Below are positions 34,801 through 43,077 of a stretch of 64,000 bases of DNA, one piece after another. Where the stretch lies: NCBI GenBank assembly GCA_017305635.1, contig JAFKKF010000013.1:338992-402991 (forward strand). The letters are read 5' to 3'. The stretch comes from Hyphomicrobiales bacterium. GTDB lineage: Bacteria; Pseudomonadota; Alphaproteobacteria; Rhizobiales; Kaistiaceae. Position 1 is the first letter of the stretch. The number at the start of each line of letters is the position of its first letter. A program made the translations under genes and the position numbers. The notes under the pieces are model-generated. The model made no database searches and had not been told where the DNA came from. It saw only the letters and a program-made list of their open reading frames with translations.

Positions 34801-35809
34801 GGCTGCGGAAGACGACGTCGATGACGTCGGCATGTTCCTTCGGGATCGTCGCGGCGATCTCGTCGGCATGGCGGTTGAGCGCGCCGGCGAGGCCGTTGAC
34901 GGCCTCGTAGTCGGCGAGCTTCAGCTCCACCGGTCCTTCGTGCCGCTCCTGCGCGATCTGCCAGAGCAGGTTGAGCACGTGCTGCATCAGCGGGAGCTGA
35001 TCGGCGCGCTGGCCGAGGCGGTCGGACTGGTCGTAGGTCGTGCCCGATTCCCATGGGGCAAAATCGGTGAGGTCGTTGAGCAGCCGGTTGACCAGCGCCG
35101 GCTCGAGCGAGAAGCCGCAGACGCCCGCCGGCCCCTCGATCGCCTGGCGGCATTCCTCGCGCGTCATGCGCGGGGCGAGGTACAGGCCGCGGTTGATCGC
35201 CTCGGGCAGGCCCTCGATCAGCGTGCACTGGCGGAGATATTCCGAGCGCATCGTGATGACGACGTGCACCGGCACCGAATGATCATTGGCGGATTCGATG
35301 AGGAGCGCGACGAAGGCCTCGGCATCCTGGCGGCCGCTATAGTCCTCGTAGCGGAAGAGCTCCTCGAACTGGTCGGCGATGAGGACGAGGTTCCAGCCCT
35401 CCGGCAGGTTGCCGTCCTTGCACCATTCGACGAGCGACTTCGGCCCGCGCCGCAGGAAGGCGGCGAGGACCTCGATCTCATGGTCCTGCGGCGGCGGGCC
35501 GCCGCGCAGGCCGAGCAGCGCCTCGGCGAGGGAGCGGATCGGCCGGCCGCGCGGCCGGAAGTCGGCGATCTTCCAGTTGGAGCCGGCGCCCGGGAAATAG
35601 CCGAGCTCGAGGGCGTTGAGGAGGCCGGTCTTGACAAGCGAGGACTTGCCGCTGCCCGACGTGCCGAGCACGGCGAGGAAGCGCGTGGCGGCGAGGATGT
35701 CGACCATCTGGTCGACGCAATTCTCGCGGCCGAAGAAGATGTCGAATTCCTCGCGCTTGAACGCGCGAAGACCCGGATAGGCGATCCGCCCCCCGGCGGC
35801 CCCGTCCAT
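28868..35809 (-). CDS. Giant nSTAND-type NTPase with transmembrane, coiled-coil, repeat and helical regions
   Basis: 2313 residues. The N-terminus YPGLRAFKREEFDIFFGRE followed by Walker A GTSGSGKSS (49-57) and Walker B LVLIADQFEELF (D146, E149) matches the nSTAND1 class of STAND NTPases. A winged-helix-like part (to about 500), a membrane helix at about 517-540 and an Ala/Glu-rich coiled coil at about 541-620 come next. A long beta-rich region (about 700-1250, propeller-like but without clear WD motifs) and a helical, TPR-like C-terminal half follow. STAND proteins act as ATP-driven switches that oligomerise on a trigger. The start is one base after the TIR gene stop, so the two are one operon. 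Confidence 0.85.
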   Translation of the reverse strand: MDGAAGGRIAYPGLRAFKREEFDIFFGRENCVDQMVDILAATRFLAVLGTSGSGKSSLVKTGLLNALELGYFPGAGSNWKIADFRPRGRPIRSLAEALLGLRGGPPPQDHEIEVLAAFLRRGPKSLVEWCKDGNLPEGWNLVLIADQFEELFRYEDYSGRQDAEAFVALLIESANDHSVPVHVVITMRSEYLRQCTLIEGLPEAINRGLYLAPRMTREECRQAIEGPAGVCGFSLEPALVNRLLNDLTDFAPWESGTTYDQSDRLGQRADQLPLMQHVLNLLWQIAQERHEGPVELKLADYEAVNGLAGALNRHADEIAATIPKEHADVIDVVFRSLVTGKTAMDAIRRPTAFRDLVALANGRRESVQAVLDAFRAPGRNFIVPDTSEPLNDDTIVDISHESLIRQWRRLSQCVADEARSADVYQQLTASTTRFAEKRGGLLTGLDLANIAAWWRAESPAEPWAARYGGHFAEAKAFLEQSEAAEAERKKREDEAQRQLIAGQEAAARSKQLQRLAYGLVAMLILALCGAVATTFFYASARKASELADARRVEAEKSAAAAAAARQQAEQAATAEAAARQAAEGAAALAKRAEAAAKKAETEAENQRRAADEARGRAVDVLLTSLRFFAGTLADRIDLYHRDVVDGQYEPGDLSLAGSLLADVARSVGVAGDATEALFDQLRPALAVQDWYSQHILPLAPYSGSESEGMAVPSHALARYQLRLYPQNSNGDLTNGFLTGGFLTVNDRRTGAITAGYKVPVEFLSARSGAAGAGGVALLVSDSGRLAVALPGAAELGPVADMPAIARIDDVRSNGGRIEILYAGPGDVESLAVLAPEGANWRVALKVDAGSSDSRPARFAGAAGSRIYALIGGRLTEIDTAGGSASALLAGVPIDNARLVGDRYLLATYRGSCPEVPGGLPDRFDSWMQRKADAAPLPDARHSDNECLALVDAASGSRLWVGSMRHAQVESARMATSGEIELLRGTDSDNFRVLVLAVQGDQVRTAERTFHPAAWSLDGFSDEYVKSAVAGTTIGDAFSPDAFTADRTDVHTLVAPVGVGNSIIGWRIGEDVVQAANVFVDDRGLVESQFLEVLAWHHGARSIERDSFALGGKAGYPAALRCEIPRDDRMQPSGSDPCRFLRAAFTADGNRLLVVTNYQIMLIARDGSRIVRDRAIAASAGPAGDAADQQVPFDFAKLMPLGTTGDRFLGVAAGNKLWLISRDAAGSVGTIGVQPIVVPHNLETVLQEAYADPTGSRIYLRTRRSVGLVARGDDGAWSTRILLSQQPDQPSIVGLAPMPKDRFAVLFEDGNLSVRRSDIGGSSNAPTAGGTSAADVPTTVVGIHNPDFMSAFNDRIILAVPQASVGYALSNGELKTEFIVPGLAIGGQLKSGEVVSFADGLQIFADPQPPKKDEDALVLASMREEERPAGQGGDLSLGFEILRNHAASLSGDGSDDTEEFACEPALMMLIRSIDRGLAEGLLDAVNTACATDDRRRRIVDATIAADAGGAEGNDGIVGLLKLASADELARAALVNTIRRVMPDAAAAILAYDPNLGLKPSGGSVEGVANGGALDPKAAAALTGTDAAHGGLDPFDHWLLAIMAERNGGDARTLTGALFDYALAERILKTLGAPVPAALRERRIALSRILSDAEVLKTYADVQAVSFAEEQARGQAPEAPTREASLGQAAAWLAKVQAASADPARLNPLLALVEEAFGKEQRDSDKAAAAEHFRTALRLYVGTLDDARRLRGELLALGDESAHMLAAGAVLSVIDRNFPSPIVYDVDARREVTSALKLLATPDAANATGGDFSDLAFGFLDFDYSSRNRAVDDSPREFLDELMAAERFFTARLEAKPGDPKWLALRGRVRFWMAQLDDNRPPEATPAAKARWLEDAIADFEAARKAGRIGLWDMFLLAQATTDHADLMIRSGARDWKTWADRGIATYLAVVNDPDFASLDRGVSKTYRQRLVFNGLTRFLSVAVRDLLSIEPLSGNKVLATDPSYDRAKAVDLAFDALTFAAEREAVVADATRRGLVEPASANWYMDRRADYLWGYTVASLGAAARIIDGANGEPGICDTLASHASDVERNALPVGSESLRVDRILAECPETTPRNLYFRARALSARRQDWAANADKVTNLLLSAARQGVAIAYHNLSVTLTTGRLPAVPDNRYEIADNLWTTYAGLTLLKGYPDIAPWLREGAVTPERQATFRWLAGKAAALGVAEAHADLGADAGLPVRERALHLKVAGRLFAAAGRASDADAAEAAFAALGLAATDLAAVTAEAEAWQEQRPATITSDLERKIIDLLAVTTR

Positions 35810-35810
35810 C

Positions 35811-37322
35811 TTACGCTATGCCCGAAAGAAGCTGGTCGACGCGCTCCGGCGTCAGTCCTTCGCGGCAATCGACCTCGTCGACCTCGGGCAGCGCGACGCC
35901 GACCGGCGGCTTGTCCTCCGGCGGGGCATAGAGAAGCCGGAACGGCTTCGGCGGTGCGCGGCGCGTCGATTTCAGCCGCGTATAGAGCATGATCTGGTTG
36001 CGCACCCAGAACGGGTTGGCCTGGCCATAGACGAGGATCACCGCGCCGCATTCGCGCCAGTTGCGCTCGAGGTCCTCGCGCACCTCCTTCGCCGTCCCGT
36101 GGGGCTGGGCGAGGATGACCGGCATCTTCTTGTCGCGGAGCGTCTTGAAGACGGATTCGGCGAGGTTCTGGTCAGGTATGTCGGCATTGACGAAGACGAC
36201 GGCATCGTCGTGCGGAACGGGCGGAGGCGGCGGCGTCGCCAGGCGCACCACCTCGGCCTTGAAGGATTCGAAGCCGGTCATGATGACCGTCTCGCCGAGC
36301 AGCTGGGCCTTGTAGTCCTTGTCCATGACGCGCTCGAGATCGAGCGTCGGCGAGCGCCACTTGACGATCTTCACGCCCGCCTGGACGGCGAGGTCGTTCT
36401 GGGCGACGAGGTAGCCTTCCGGCAGGTCGCGGGTCTTGCGCGGCGAAACCGGGCCGAGAAGCTGGACGAAGGTGCCGGCGCCGGCGAGGTCGGCGGCGAC
36501 GGCGGCGCGGAAGTCGTTGCCGCCCTGCGGGTAGGGCTCCGCCGGCAGGACCGGGATGTTGAACTGGCCGAGATAGCTGACCAGCTGTTCGCGCTCGTAT
36601 TCGAGGTCCTCGGTCACCTGGGCGACGACCACCGGCCGCATGCCGCCCGCGGCGGCTGCCGGCACGGGCGCGGAGGCAGTCGCCTGCTGCGCGCGCGCCG
36701 GCTGGGGAGACGAGACGCCGGGCGCCGGCGAGACCTGGGCGAAAGCGGCCATGCGCGGCATGGCCGCCGGCTGCGGCGCAGGCGCGCGCTCGCGCATCTG
36801 CATGAGCTGGCCGCGGATCTGCTCGGCGAGCTTGTGGACGCGCGCATAGTAGAGCTGCGCGTTCAGCTGCGGCGTGATCGGGAGAGCGATGTCGGCTTCC
36901 ACCTGATCCTTCTGCCAGAAGGGGATGCGGTGGTAGTCGTTCAGCGGATCGGGGTAGCGGTCGCTGCCGTAGAGCGGAATGCGCTCGATGGCGAAGAGCC
37001 GCGTCGGCTCGCCGGCGCCGACGAAGGTGCGCAGCTCGTCCCGCGTCCATTCGCGCGTCGCATAGGTCGGCGAGCAGACGGCAACGAAGGTCGCCGAACG
37101 GGTGACGTTGCGGAGAATCTCCTCCAGCGGGTGATTCCCCTGGAGGTTGGTGTTGTCATAGTAGAACTTGATCTGGCCGACCTGGCCCGAGCGCTGCTCG
37201 AGGGCGGTCTGCAGATTCTGGACGAACACGCTCACCCACGCTTCACCGAGGGCATCAGCCTCGTTGTCGGCATGGGCGTAGCTGATGAAGACGTCGTAGT
37301 CGTAGCCGTTGACGAACGCCAT
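35811..37322 (-). CDS. TIR-domain protein with further TIR-like modules
   Basis: 503 residues from ATG 37322 (GTG at 37328 is possible; neither has a strong ribosome site). Residues about 8-130 form a TIR domain: YDVFISYAHADNE, FYYDNTNL, SATFVAVCSPTYATREWTRDEL. E96 in WTRDEL aligns by pattern with the catalytic Glu of NAD-cleaving TIRs such as SARM1. A Pro/Ala-rich linker (about 175-210) leads to two more Rossmann-like blocks (about 215-345, YEREQLVSYLG to FESFKAEVV; and 352-495, DDAVVFVNADIPDQ to LLYAPP) that look like degenerate TIR or TIR-like folds. It is immediately upstream of the nSTAND gene, one base apart, so a TIR effector/STAND sensor pair is likely. Confidence 0.82.
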   Translation of the reverse strand: MAFVNGYDYDVFISYAHADNEADALGEAWVSVFVQNLQTALEQRSGQVGQIKFYYDNTNLQGNHPLEEILRNVTRSATFVAVCSPTYATREWTRDELRTFVGAGEPTRLFAIERIPLYGSDRYPDPLNDYHRIPFWQKDQVEADIALPITPQLNAQLYYARVHKLAEQIRGQLMQMRERAPAPQPAAMPRMAAFAQVSPAPGVSSPQPARAQQATASAPVPAAAAGGMRPVVVAQVTEDLEYEREQLVSYLGQFNIPVLPAEPYPQGGNDFRAAVAADLAGAGTFVQLLGPVSPRKTRDLPEGYLVAQNDLAVQAGVKIVKWRSPTLDLERVMDKDYKAQLLGETVIMTGFESFKAEVVRLATPPPPPVPHDDAVVFVNADIPDQNLAESVFKTLRDKKMPVILAQPHGTAKEVREDLERNWRECGAVILVYGQANPFWVRNQIMLYTRLKSTRRAPPKPFRLLYAPPEDKPPVGVALPEVDEVDCREGLTPERVDQLLSGIA

Positions 37323-37388
37323 CGTCACAAATTCTCGGTGCGCCGTCGCCCTCTAGCGGAATCGAGGCGCCAAGCCCCAACCGCGCCT

Positions 37389-37416
37389 AACCTATCCTAA
37401 TCCATTGGTTTCGCAA
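37389..37416 (-). promoter_or_regulatory. Possible promoter of the TIR-nSTAND operon
   Basis: On the minus strand TTGCGA (37416-37411), 16 bases, TAGGTT (37394-37389), about 67 bases before the TIR start and just past the rfb terminator-like hairpin. It is an imperfect match and only a suggestion. Confidence 0.3.
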
Positions 37417-37417
37417 G

Positions 37418-37440
37418 GCGCCCGGGACTTGGCCGGGCGC
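37418..37440 (-). terminator. Hairpin after rfbA
   Basis: Perfect 8-base GC stem (GCGCCCGG / CCGGGCGC, 7-base loop) 31 bases past the rfbA stop and before the co-directional TIR gene. No T-run follows, so it may be a Rho-aided or structural 3' end. It marks a boundary between the rhamnose operon and the TIR-nSTAND operon. Confidence 0.5.
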
Positions 37441-37471
37441 AACGGTTAAGCCGTTTGCCGCCACATTTCGG

Positions 37472-38344
37472 TCAGGGCTCGAGAAGCGAACGCAGCGCCC
37501 GGCCGTAATCGCTCTTGGCGAGCGTGTTCGCGCAGGCGGCGAGCCGATCGTCATCGATCCAGCCGGCGGCATGGGCGATCTCCTCCGGCGAGGCGATCAA
37601 CTGGGCCTGGCGGTGCTGGAGAACCTGCACGAAGCTGGAGGCTTCGAGGAGCGAGGTATGGGTGCCGGCGTCGAACCAGGCGAAGCCGCGGCCGAGGCGC
37701 TCGACCTTCAGCGCGCCCTCCTTCAGGTAAAGGTTGTTGAGGTCGGTGATCTCCAGCTCCCCGCGCGCCGAAGGCTTCACCTGGCGGGCCCGATCGACCA
37801 CGGTCTCGTCGTAGAAATAGAGCCCGATGACCGCCCAATGGGACTTGGGGCTGGCCGGCTTCTCCTCGATGGAGGTGGCGCGCCCATCGGCATCGAAGGC
37901 GACGACGCCGTAGCGTTCCGGATCGTGCACGCGATAGCCGAAGACGGTGGCGCCGGAGGCTTGCGCGCTCGCATGAGCTACCGATTCGGAGAGCGTGTGG
38001 CCGTAGATCAGGTTGTCGCCCAGCACCAGGCAGGAGGGATGGCCGGCGATGAAATCGGCGCCGATGAGGAATGCCTGGGCGAGACCGTCCGGCGAGGGCT
38101 GCACGGCATATTCGATCGAGAGCCCCCATTGCGATCCGTCGCCGAGCAGCGTGCGGAAGGCCGGCTGGTGCTCCGGCGTGGTGATGATCAGCACCTCGCG
38201 GATGCCGGCGAGCATCAGCGTCGTCAGCGGGTAGTAGATCATCGGCTTGTCGTAGACCGGAAGCAGACTCTTCGGCATGACCAGCGTCAGCGGGTGCAGC
38301 CGCGTGCCGGAACCACCGGCGAGGATGATGCCCTTCCGATTCAC
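37472..38344 (-). CDS. rfbA: Glucose-1-phosphate thymidylyltransferase
   Basis: 290 residues, the usual RmlA length. It makes dTDP-glucose from glucose 1-phosphate and dTTP, step 1 of dTDP-L-rhamnose synthesis. The nucleotide-binding [11 protein letters not shown] is at the N-terminus; [33 protein letters not shown] and [20 protein letters not shown] are all characteristic. The GTG start overlaps the rfbD stop by 4 bases (GTGA), arguing for coupling. It is the last gene of rfbC-B-D-A. Confidence 0.95.
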   Translation of the reverse strand: MNRKGIILAGGSGTRLHPLTLVMPKSLLPVYDKPMIYYPLTTLMLAGIREVLIITTPEHQPAFRTLLGDGSQWGLSIEYAVQPSPDGLAQAFLIGADFIAGHPSCLVLGDNLIYGHTLSESVAHASAQASGATVFGYRVHDPERYGVVAFDADGRATSIEEKPASPKSHWAVIGLYFYDETVVDRARQVKPSARGELEITDLNNLYLKEGALKVERLGRGFAWFDAGTHTSLLEASSFVQVLQHRQAQLIASPEEIAHAAGWIDDDRLAACANTLAKSDYGRALRSLLEP

Positions 38345-39222
38345 GACGCATACTCCTTCGACAGCAAGGCATGGACGATCCGCCGGGTCTCCTCCTGCCA
38401 GGGCCTGGCGCGGAAGCCGAAGGCCTCCGCGAAGCGGCTGGAATCGAGGGCGGAATTGGCGGGCCGCTTCGCGGGCGTCGGATAGTCGGCGGTGGCGATC
38501 GGAACGACCGGCGGGTGCCTGCCGGTGATCGACGCCTGCTCGTCGACGATCCGGCTCGCGAAGCCGTGCCAGGTGGTCTCGCCGGTACCGGCGAAATGCC
38601 AGGTGCCCCAGGCCGCCCTGCCCTGTCCCGCCGCATCGGCGACCCGCAGGATCGCCGCGGCAATGTCGTCGGCGGAAGTCGGGCAGCCGCGCTGGTCGGC
38701 AACGACGCGAAGCTCCGGCCGTTCGGCAGCGAGCTTCAGCATGGTCTTCAGGAAATTGCGCCCGTTCTTCGCATAGACCCAGGCGGTGCGGAGGATCACA
38801 TGCTCCGGCAATGCCCTGTGCACCGCCTCTTCGCCGGCGAGCTTGGTGGCGCCATAGACGCCGAGCGGGGCGACCGGATCGCCCTCGACATAGGCGCCCT
38901 GCTTGGTGCCGTCGAAGACATAGTCGGTCGAGATGTGGACGAGCGGGATGCCCGCGCGGGCGGCGGCCTCGGCGAGCACGCGCGGCCCTTCGGCATTGGC
39001 GCGGGCGGCGGCCTCCGGCTCGCTCTCCGCCTTGTCGACGGCGGTATAGGCGGCAGCATTGACGAGGAAGGCGGGTCGATGGCCGGCGATGGCCGTCGCC
39101 ACCGCGGCGGGATCGGCGATATCGGCCTCCGCATGGGAGAGGACGGTAAGCGGCGTGCCGGCGGCCGAAGCCGCCTCGGCCAGCGCCTCGCCGACCTGGC
39201 CCCGGCCGAAAACGAGGATCAC
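38341..39222 (-). CDS. rfbD: dTDP-4-dehydrorhamnose reductase
   Basis: 293 residues, NADPH-dependent SDR-type reductase for the last step to dTDP-L-rhamnose. It has Rossmann motif GRGQVGEAL at the N-terminus, [16 protein letters not shown], and the Tyr/Lys pair in [10 protein letters not shown]. The GTG start (VILVFGRGQ) is chosen because it places the Rossmann strand at the N-terminus and overlaps the rfbB stop by 4 bases. The 3' end overlaps rfbA in the same way. Confidence 0.94.
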   Translation of the reverse strand: MILVFGRGQVGEALAEAASAAGTPLTVLSHAEADIADPAAVATAIAGHRPAFLVNAAAYTAVDKAESEPEAAARANAEGPRVLAEAAARAGIPLVHISTDYVFDGTKQGAYVEGDPVAPLGVYGATKLAGEEAVHRALPEHVILRTAWVYAKNGRNFLKTMLKLAAERPELRVVADQRGCPTSADDIAAAILRVADAAGQGRAAWGTWHFAGTGETTWHGFASRIVDEQASITGRHPPVVPIATADYPTPAKRPANSALDSSRFAEAFGFRARPWQEETRRIVHALLSKEYAS

Positions 39223-40301
39223 GAGGCGATCCCCAGCCTTTCGCCGCGATAGACGCCCGAGCGGATGCGCTCCCACCAGGGACGGTTGTCGAGATACCAG
39301 CGCACGGTCTTGGCGAGGCCGCTCTCGAAGGTCTCCTCCGGCACCCAGCCGAGGTCGCGGCGGATGCGCGAGGCGTCGATGGCATAGCGCTGGTCGTGGC
39401 CGGGGCGGTCGTTGACGAAGCTGATCAGCTCGGCGTGGCGGGCGACGGTGCGCTCCGGCACCATGTCGTCGAGGAGCGCGCAGATGGCATGGACGACGTC
39501 GAGGTTGGAGCGCTCGGAATTGCCGCCGACATTGTAGCTCTCGCCGGGCACGCCGCGGGTGGCGACGAGGGCCAGCGCGCGCGCATGATCTTCGACGAAG
39601 AGCCAGTCGCGCACGTTGCTGCCATTGCCATAAACGGGCAGCGGCTTGCCCTCCAGGCAATTGAGGATCATCAGCGGAATCAGCTTCTCGGGGAAATGAT
39701 ACGGCCCGTAATTGTTCGAGCAGTTGCTGACGACCGTGGGCAGCCCGTAGGTGTGATGCCAGGCGCGGGCGAGATGGTCGGAGGCCGCTTTCGACGCCGA
39801 ATAGGGCGAGCGCGGATCATAGGCGGTGGTCTCGGTGAAGAGCCCATCGGCGCCGAGCGAGCCGAATACCTCGTCGGTCGAGACATGGTGGAAGCGGAAG
39901 GCCTCGCGGCGCGACGCGGGAAGCGACTTCCAGTAGTCGAGCGCGGTGTGGAGGAGCGTGTAGGTGCCGACCACGTTGGTCTCGATGAAGGCGGCCGGGC
40001 CGTCGATCGAACGGTCGACGTGGCTCTCGGCAGCGAGATGCATCACCACGTCGGGCTGGACCTGCTCGAAAAGCGCCGTCATACGCTCGCGGTCGAGGAT
40101 GTCGGCGCGCACGAAGGTGAAGCGCTGGTCGCGCGAGACCGGAGTCAGCGAAGCAAGGTCGCCGGCATAGGTAAGCTTGTCGACCACCACGACGCGGTGC
40201 GGCGTGTGGTGGATCAGGTGCCGGACCACGGCGGAGCCGATGAAGCCGGCACCGCCGGTGACGATGAAAACCTTGCCGGCTTCGGGTGGCACGACTTCCA
40301 T
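39219..40301 (-). CDS. rfbB: dTDP-glucose 4,6-dehydratase
   Basis: 360 residues from ATG 40301; an in-frame GTG one codon upstream is closer to the GGAGG site. It converts dTDP-glucose to dTDP-4-keto-6-deoxyglucose using bound NAD. Rossmann [34 protein letters not shown], catalytic [11 protein letters not shown] and later [13 protein letters not shown] are all standard. It lies 218 bases downstream of rfbC, a gap with the palindrome CGAATATTCG at 40468-40477 and no gene, so rfbBDA may have its own promoter. Confidence 0.95.
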   Translation of the reverse strand: MEVVPPEAGKVFIVTGGAGFIGSAVVRHLIHHTPHRVVVVDKLTYAGDLASLTPVSRDQRFTFVRADILDRERMTALFEQVQPDVVMHLAAESHVDRSIDGPAAFIETNVVGTYTLLHTALDYWKSLPASRREAFRFHHVSTDEVFGSLGADGLFTETTAYDPRSPYSASKAASDHLARAWHHTYGLPTVVSNCSNNYGPYHFPEKLIPLMILNCLEGKPLPVYGNGSNVRDWLFVEDHARALALVATRGVPGESYNVGGNSERSNLDVVHAICALLDDMVPERTVARHAELISFVNDRPGHDQRYAIDASRIRRDLGWVPEETFESGLAKTVRWYLDNRPWWERIRSGVYRGERLGIAS

Positions 40302-40519
40302 CACGGCATCAACCTCCGTTCGCGCTGGCTGCACGAGGCATGCCGGCGCCCTCTCCGTCCGCGAAACCCGCGTCCTTCACGGGTTTTCGCAGGAAGCCAT
40401 CGCCGCGACAAGGCGGCGCGGCCGGACATCCTTTCCACACCCCAACGCCGATAGTTGCAATGCAGCACGAATATTCGCAAGCGCTCGCGAGCCGGCCCGG
40501 CCGGCCCTCGGTGCGCCGA

Positions 40520-41074
40520 TCAGAAAGGCGAAGCAAAGCCCGCGAAGAGCGGCAGGCGGGCATCCTTCTCCGAAACAATCGCCTTGTCGGCCGTCACCGG
40601 CCAGTCGATGCCGATGGTCGGGTCGGCGAAGTTGAGCCCCGCATCGCTCGCCGGCGCATAATAGTCGTCGCATTTGTAGGTGACGACGGTGTCCGGCTCG
40701 AGCGTGCAGAAGGCATGGGCAAAGCCGCGCGGCACGAAGAGGCTGTGGCCGTTCTCCGCCGACAGCGTCGCGCCAACCCAGCGGCCGTAGGTGGGCGAGG
40801 TGCTGCGCAGATCGACCGCCACGTCGAGGATGGCGCCGGCGACGACGCGGACGAGCTTTGCCTGCACCGCCGGCGGCGTCTGGAAATGCAGGCCGCGGAT
40901 CGTGCCGACCTGGCGCGAGAGGGACTGATTGTCCTGGACGAACACGGTCTCGACGCCCGCTTCGGCGAGCGCCGCCGCGCGGAAGGTCTCCATGAAGTAG
41001 CCGCGGCCGTCCTCGAACTTCCTCGGCTTGAAGAGGAGTACGTCGGGAATGGCGAGACGCTCGATGGTGCTCAT
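40520..41074 (-). CDS. rfbC: dTDP-4-dehydrorhamnose 3,5-epimerase
   Basis: 184 residues, normal for RmlC. The cupin fold has FEDGRGYFMETF, QDNQSLSRQVGTIRGLHFQ (catalytic His in RGLHFQ), DVAVDLRSTSPTYGRW, FVPRGFAHAFCTLEPDTVVTYKCDDYY and the terminal DWP. It epimerises C3 and C5 of dTDP-4-keto-6-deoxyglucose. First gene of the rhamnose set; the product feeds lipopolysaccharide or exopolysaccharide. Confidence 0.95.
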   Translation of the reverse strand: MSTIERLAIPDVLLFKPRKFEDGRGYFMETFRAAALAEAGVETVFVQDNQSLSRQVGTIRGLHFQTPPAVQAKLVRVVAGAILDVAVDLRSTSPTYGRWVGATLSAENGHSLFVPRGFAHAFCTLEPDTVVTYKCDDYYAPASDAGLNFADPTIGIDWPVTADKAIVSEKDARLPLFAGFASPF

Positions 41075-41243
41075 GTGCCTGCAATTGCCTCCGGTCCATC
41101 ACGGGCAATAAGACGCGGTGGGCTTCATGTCCACGCTTCGCGTTCCCGGCCGGTTGGCGTGGCGCGCGCCGTGACGCGGATTGCGCGGCGCATGCCGGCA
41201 AAGCACGGCCGCCCGGTAACGCCACGGTCACCGTGAAACGAGA

Positions 41244-41266
41244 ATGCCGCGCCCCGGGCGCGGCAT
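41244..41266 (-). terminator. Hairpin after the SDR gene
   Basis: Ten-base perfect stem (ATGCCGCGCC / GGCGCGGCAT, 3-base loop) 24 bases past the stop at 41290. On the minus strand TCTCGTTTC follows, a weak T-rich tail. It is a probable transcription end for the SDR gene, before rfbC. Confidence 0.55.
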
Positions 41267-41289
41267 CCTTCCGTCCGGATGCGAGGCGG

Positions 41290-42042
41290 TCAGCCGCGCC
41301 CGACGAGCGGCATCTTCGTCGCCATGATGGTCATGGTCAGAACGTTGGCGTCGAGCGGCAGGCCCGCCATGAAGACCACGGCGTCGGCGACCTTCTGCAC
41401 GTCCATGCGCGGCTCGGGCGCGCGGGTCATGTTGGCCTGGAGCACGCCGCCGGTCATCCTCGAGGTCATGTCGGTGGCGGCGTTGCCGATGTCGATCTGG
41501 CCGCAGGCAATGTCATAGGGTCGGCCGTCGAGCGCCGCCGACTTGGTGATGCCGAGGACGCCGTGCTTGGTGGCGTTGTAGGCGACCGCGTAGGGCCGCG
41601 GGGTCTGGGAGGAGATCGACCCGTTATTGATGATGCGGCCGCCCATGGGCTGCTGCTCCTTCATCAGGCGGAAGGCGCCCTGCACGCAGAGGAACACACC
41701 GGTAAGGTTGGCGGCGACGACCTTCTGCCAGTCGTCGAAGGACAGGTCCTCGAGCGGTACGGCGGGCGCGGTGATGCCGGCATTGTTGAAGATGACGTCG
41801 AGGCGGCCATACTTCTCCTTGGTCGCGGCGAAGAGCGCCTCGACGGACTTCGGATCGCCGACATCGGCCGTCACCGCGTAAGCCTCGCCGCCGGCGCCCG
41901 CGATCGCCGCGGCGACCTCGTCGAGCGGCTCCTTGCGGCGTCCGGTGATGACCACCTTGTAGCCGGCTTTTGCCAGGGCGATGGCCGAGGCCTTGCCGAT
42001 GCCGCTGCCCGCGCCGGTCACCATCGCGATCTTGCCCGTCAT
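41290..42042 (-). CDS. SDR-family NAD(P)-dependent oxidoreductase
   Basis: 250-residue classical short-chain dehydrogenase: TGAGSGIG cofactor motif, NNAGI, Ser in NGSISSQ and catalytic YNATK. The ending ([15 protein letters not shown]) lacks the usual VDGG tail, which is unusual for the family and shared by some 3-oxoacyl-reductase-like SDRs. It is a lone gene, divergent from hyi, ending in a hairpin. The substrate is unknown; nearby sugar-acid genes make a sugar or hydroxy-acid plausible. Confidence 0.85.
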   Translation of the reverse strand: MTGKIAMVTGAGSGIGKASAIALAKAGYKVVITGRRKEPLDEVAAAIAGAGGEAYAVTADVGDPKSVEALFAATKEKYGRLDVIFNNAGITAPAVPLEDLSFDDWQKVVAANLTGVFLCVQGAFRLMKEQQPMGGRIINNGSISSQTPRPYAVAYNATKHGVLGITKSAALDGRPYDIACGQIDIGNAATDMTSRMTGGVLQANMTRAPEPRMDVQKVADAVVFMAGLPLDANVLTMTIMATKMPLVGRG

Positions 42043-42247
42043 TTTTCGTCTCCCGAGATGCTGTTTTCCGACCGGTCATGCGGCGGCGCCCCGTGTCTTA
42101 GCCGAAGGGCGGCGGCGAAGCGACTCCTTCGGCAGAGCACGCGGGAATGCGTTGAACGAGGGCACGAAGATTGGGAATATGGCCTTCCCCCTGCCGCCGC
42201 GGCGGCGCTCGACCGATCAGCTTCCACGACAAGACAGCGGTGACCCA

Positions 42248-43039
42248 ATGCCACGTTTCTCGGCCAATCTCGGCTTTCTCTGGCCCGACCGTCCCCTCCT
42301 CGAACGCATCGAGGCGGCCGCCGATGCGGGCTACAGGGCGATCGAGCTCCACTATCCCTACGACGTGCCTGCGGCCGAACTGAAAGCGGCCTACCAGAAG
42401 CGGGGCCTGGAGCTCCTCGGCCTCAACACCCAGATCGGCGCCGGCCCTGACGGGCATCGCGGCTACGCCGCCGTGCCCGGTCGCGAGGCGGATTTCCATG
42501 CGCTTGCCGAGCAGGCCATCGCCTATGCCTCGGAGGCCGGCGGAACGGCCGTGCACATGATGGCCGGCAACGTCGCGCCCGAGCGGCACGCGGAAGGCTT
42601 TGCCACCATCGTCGCCAACCTCAAATGGGCCGCGCCGAAGGCCGCGGCGGCGGGCCTCACCGTGCTCATCGAGCCGATCAACCGCCGCGACATGCCGGGC
42701 TATTTCTATTCGACGCAGGAGGAAGGGGCGGCGGTGATCGACGCGGTCGCCGCCCCGAACGTGAAGCTGATGTTCGATGCCTATCACGTCGGCGTCGCGC
42801 AGGGCGACATCATCACGCGGCTGCGTACCTTCTATCCGAAGGTCGGCCACGTGCAGATCGCCGCCGTCCCCTCGCGCGCCGAGCCGGACGAGGGCGAGGT
42901 CCATTTCCCCGCCATCTTCAAGGTGCTCGACGAGCTCGGCTATACGGGCTGGATCGGGGCAGAGTACAAGCCCCGCGCGGCGACCGATGCCGGGATGGAC
43001 TGGGTGAAGGCGCTGGGGCTCGCCGGACTGGGCAGCTAG
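42248..43039 (+). CDS. hyi: Hydroxypyruvate isomerase
   Basis: 263 residues, TIM-barrel of the Hyi/IolI type that interconverts hydroxypyruvate and tartronate semialdehyde in glyoxylate/glycerate metabolism. Visible: FSANLGFLWPDRPLLERI at the N-terminus, metal-site Glu in LIEPINRRDMPGYF, LMFDAYHVGVAQGD, GHVQIA and the second Glu in GAEYKP. The start at MPRFSANL gives the standard length; the ribosome site is weak. It stands alone between an SDR and a repeat element. Some family members act on other keto-sugars. Confidence 0.9.
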   Translation: MPRFSANLGFLWPDRPLLERIEAAADAGYRAIELHYPYDVPAAELKAAYQKRGLELLGLNTQIGAGPDGHRGYAAVPGREADFHALAEQAIAYASEAGGTAVHMMAGNVAPERHAEGFATIVANLKWAAPKAAAAGLTVLIEPINRRDMPGYFYSTQEEGAAVIDAVAAPNVKLMFDAYHVGVAQGDIITRLRTFYPKVGHVQIAAVPSRAEPDEGEVHFPAIFKVLDELGYTGWIGAEYKPRAATDAGMDWVKALGLAGLGS

Positions 43040-43077
43040 GTCCGGCCATCCACGAGTCTTTATTTGTCCCTGACCCA

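Noticed and set aside
28685..35992. Two frames of over 1150 codons on the plus strand opposite the STAND gene
   Set aside because: Same GC effect; compositions are Arg/Gly/Glu-rich and motif-free, while the minus strand shows intact Walker motifs and domain order.
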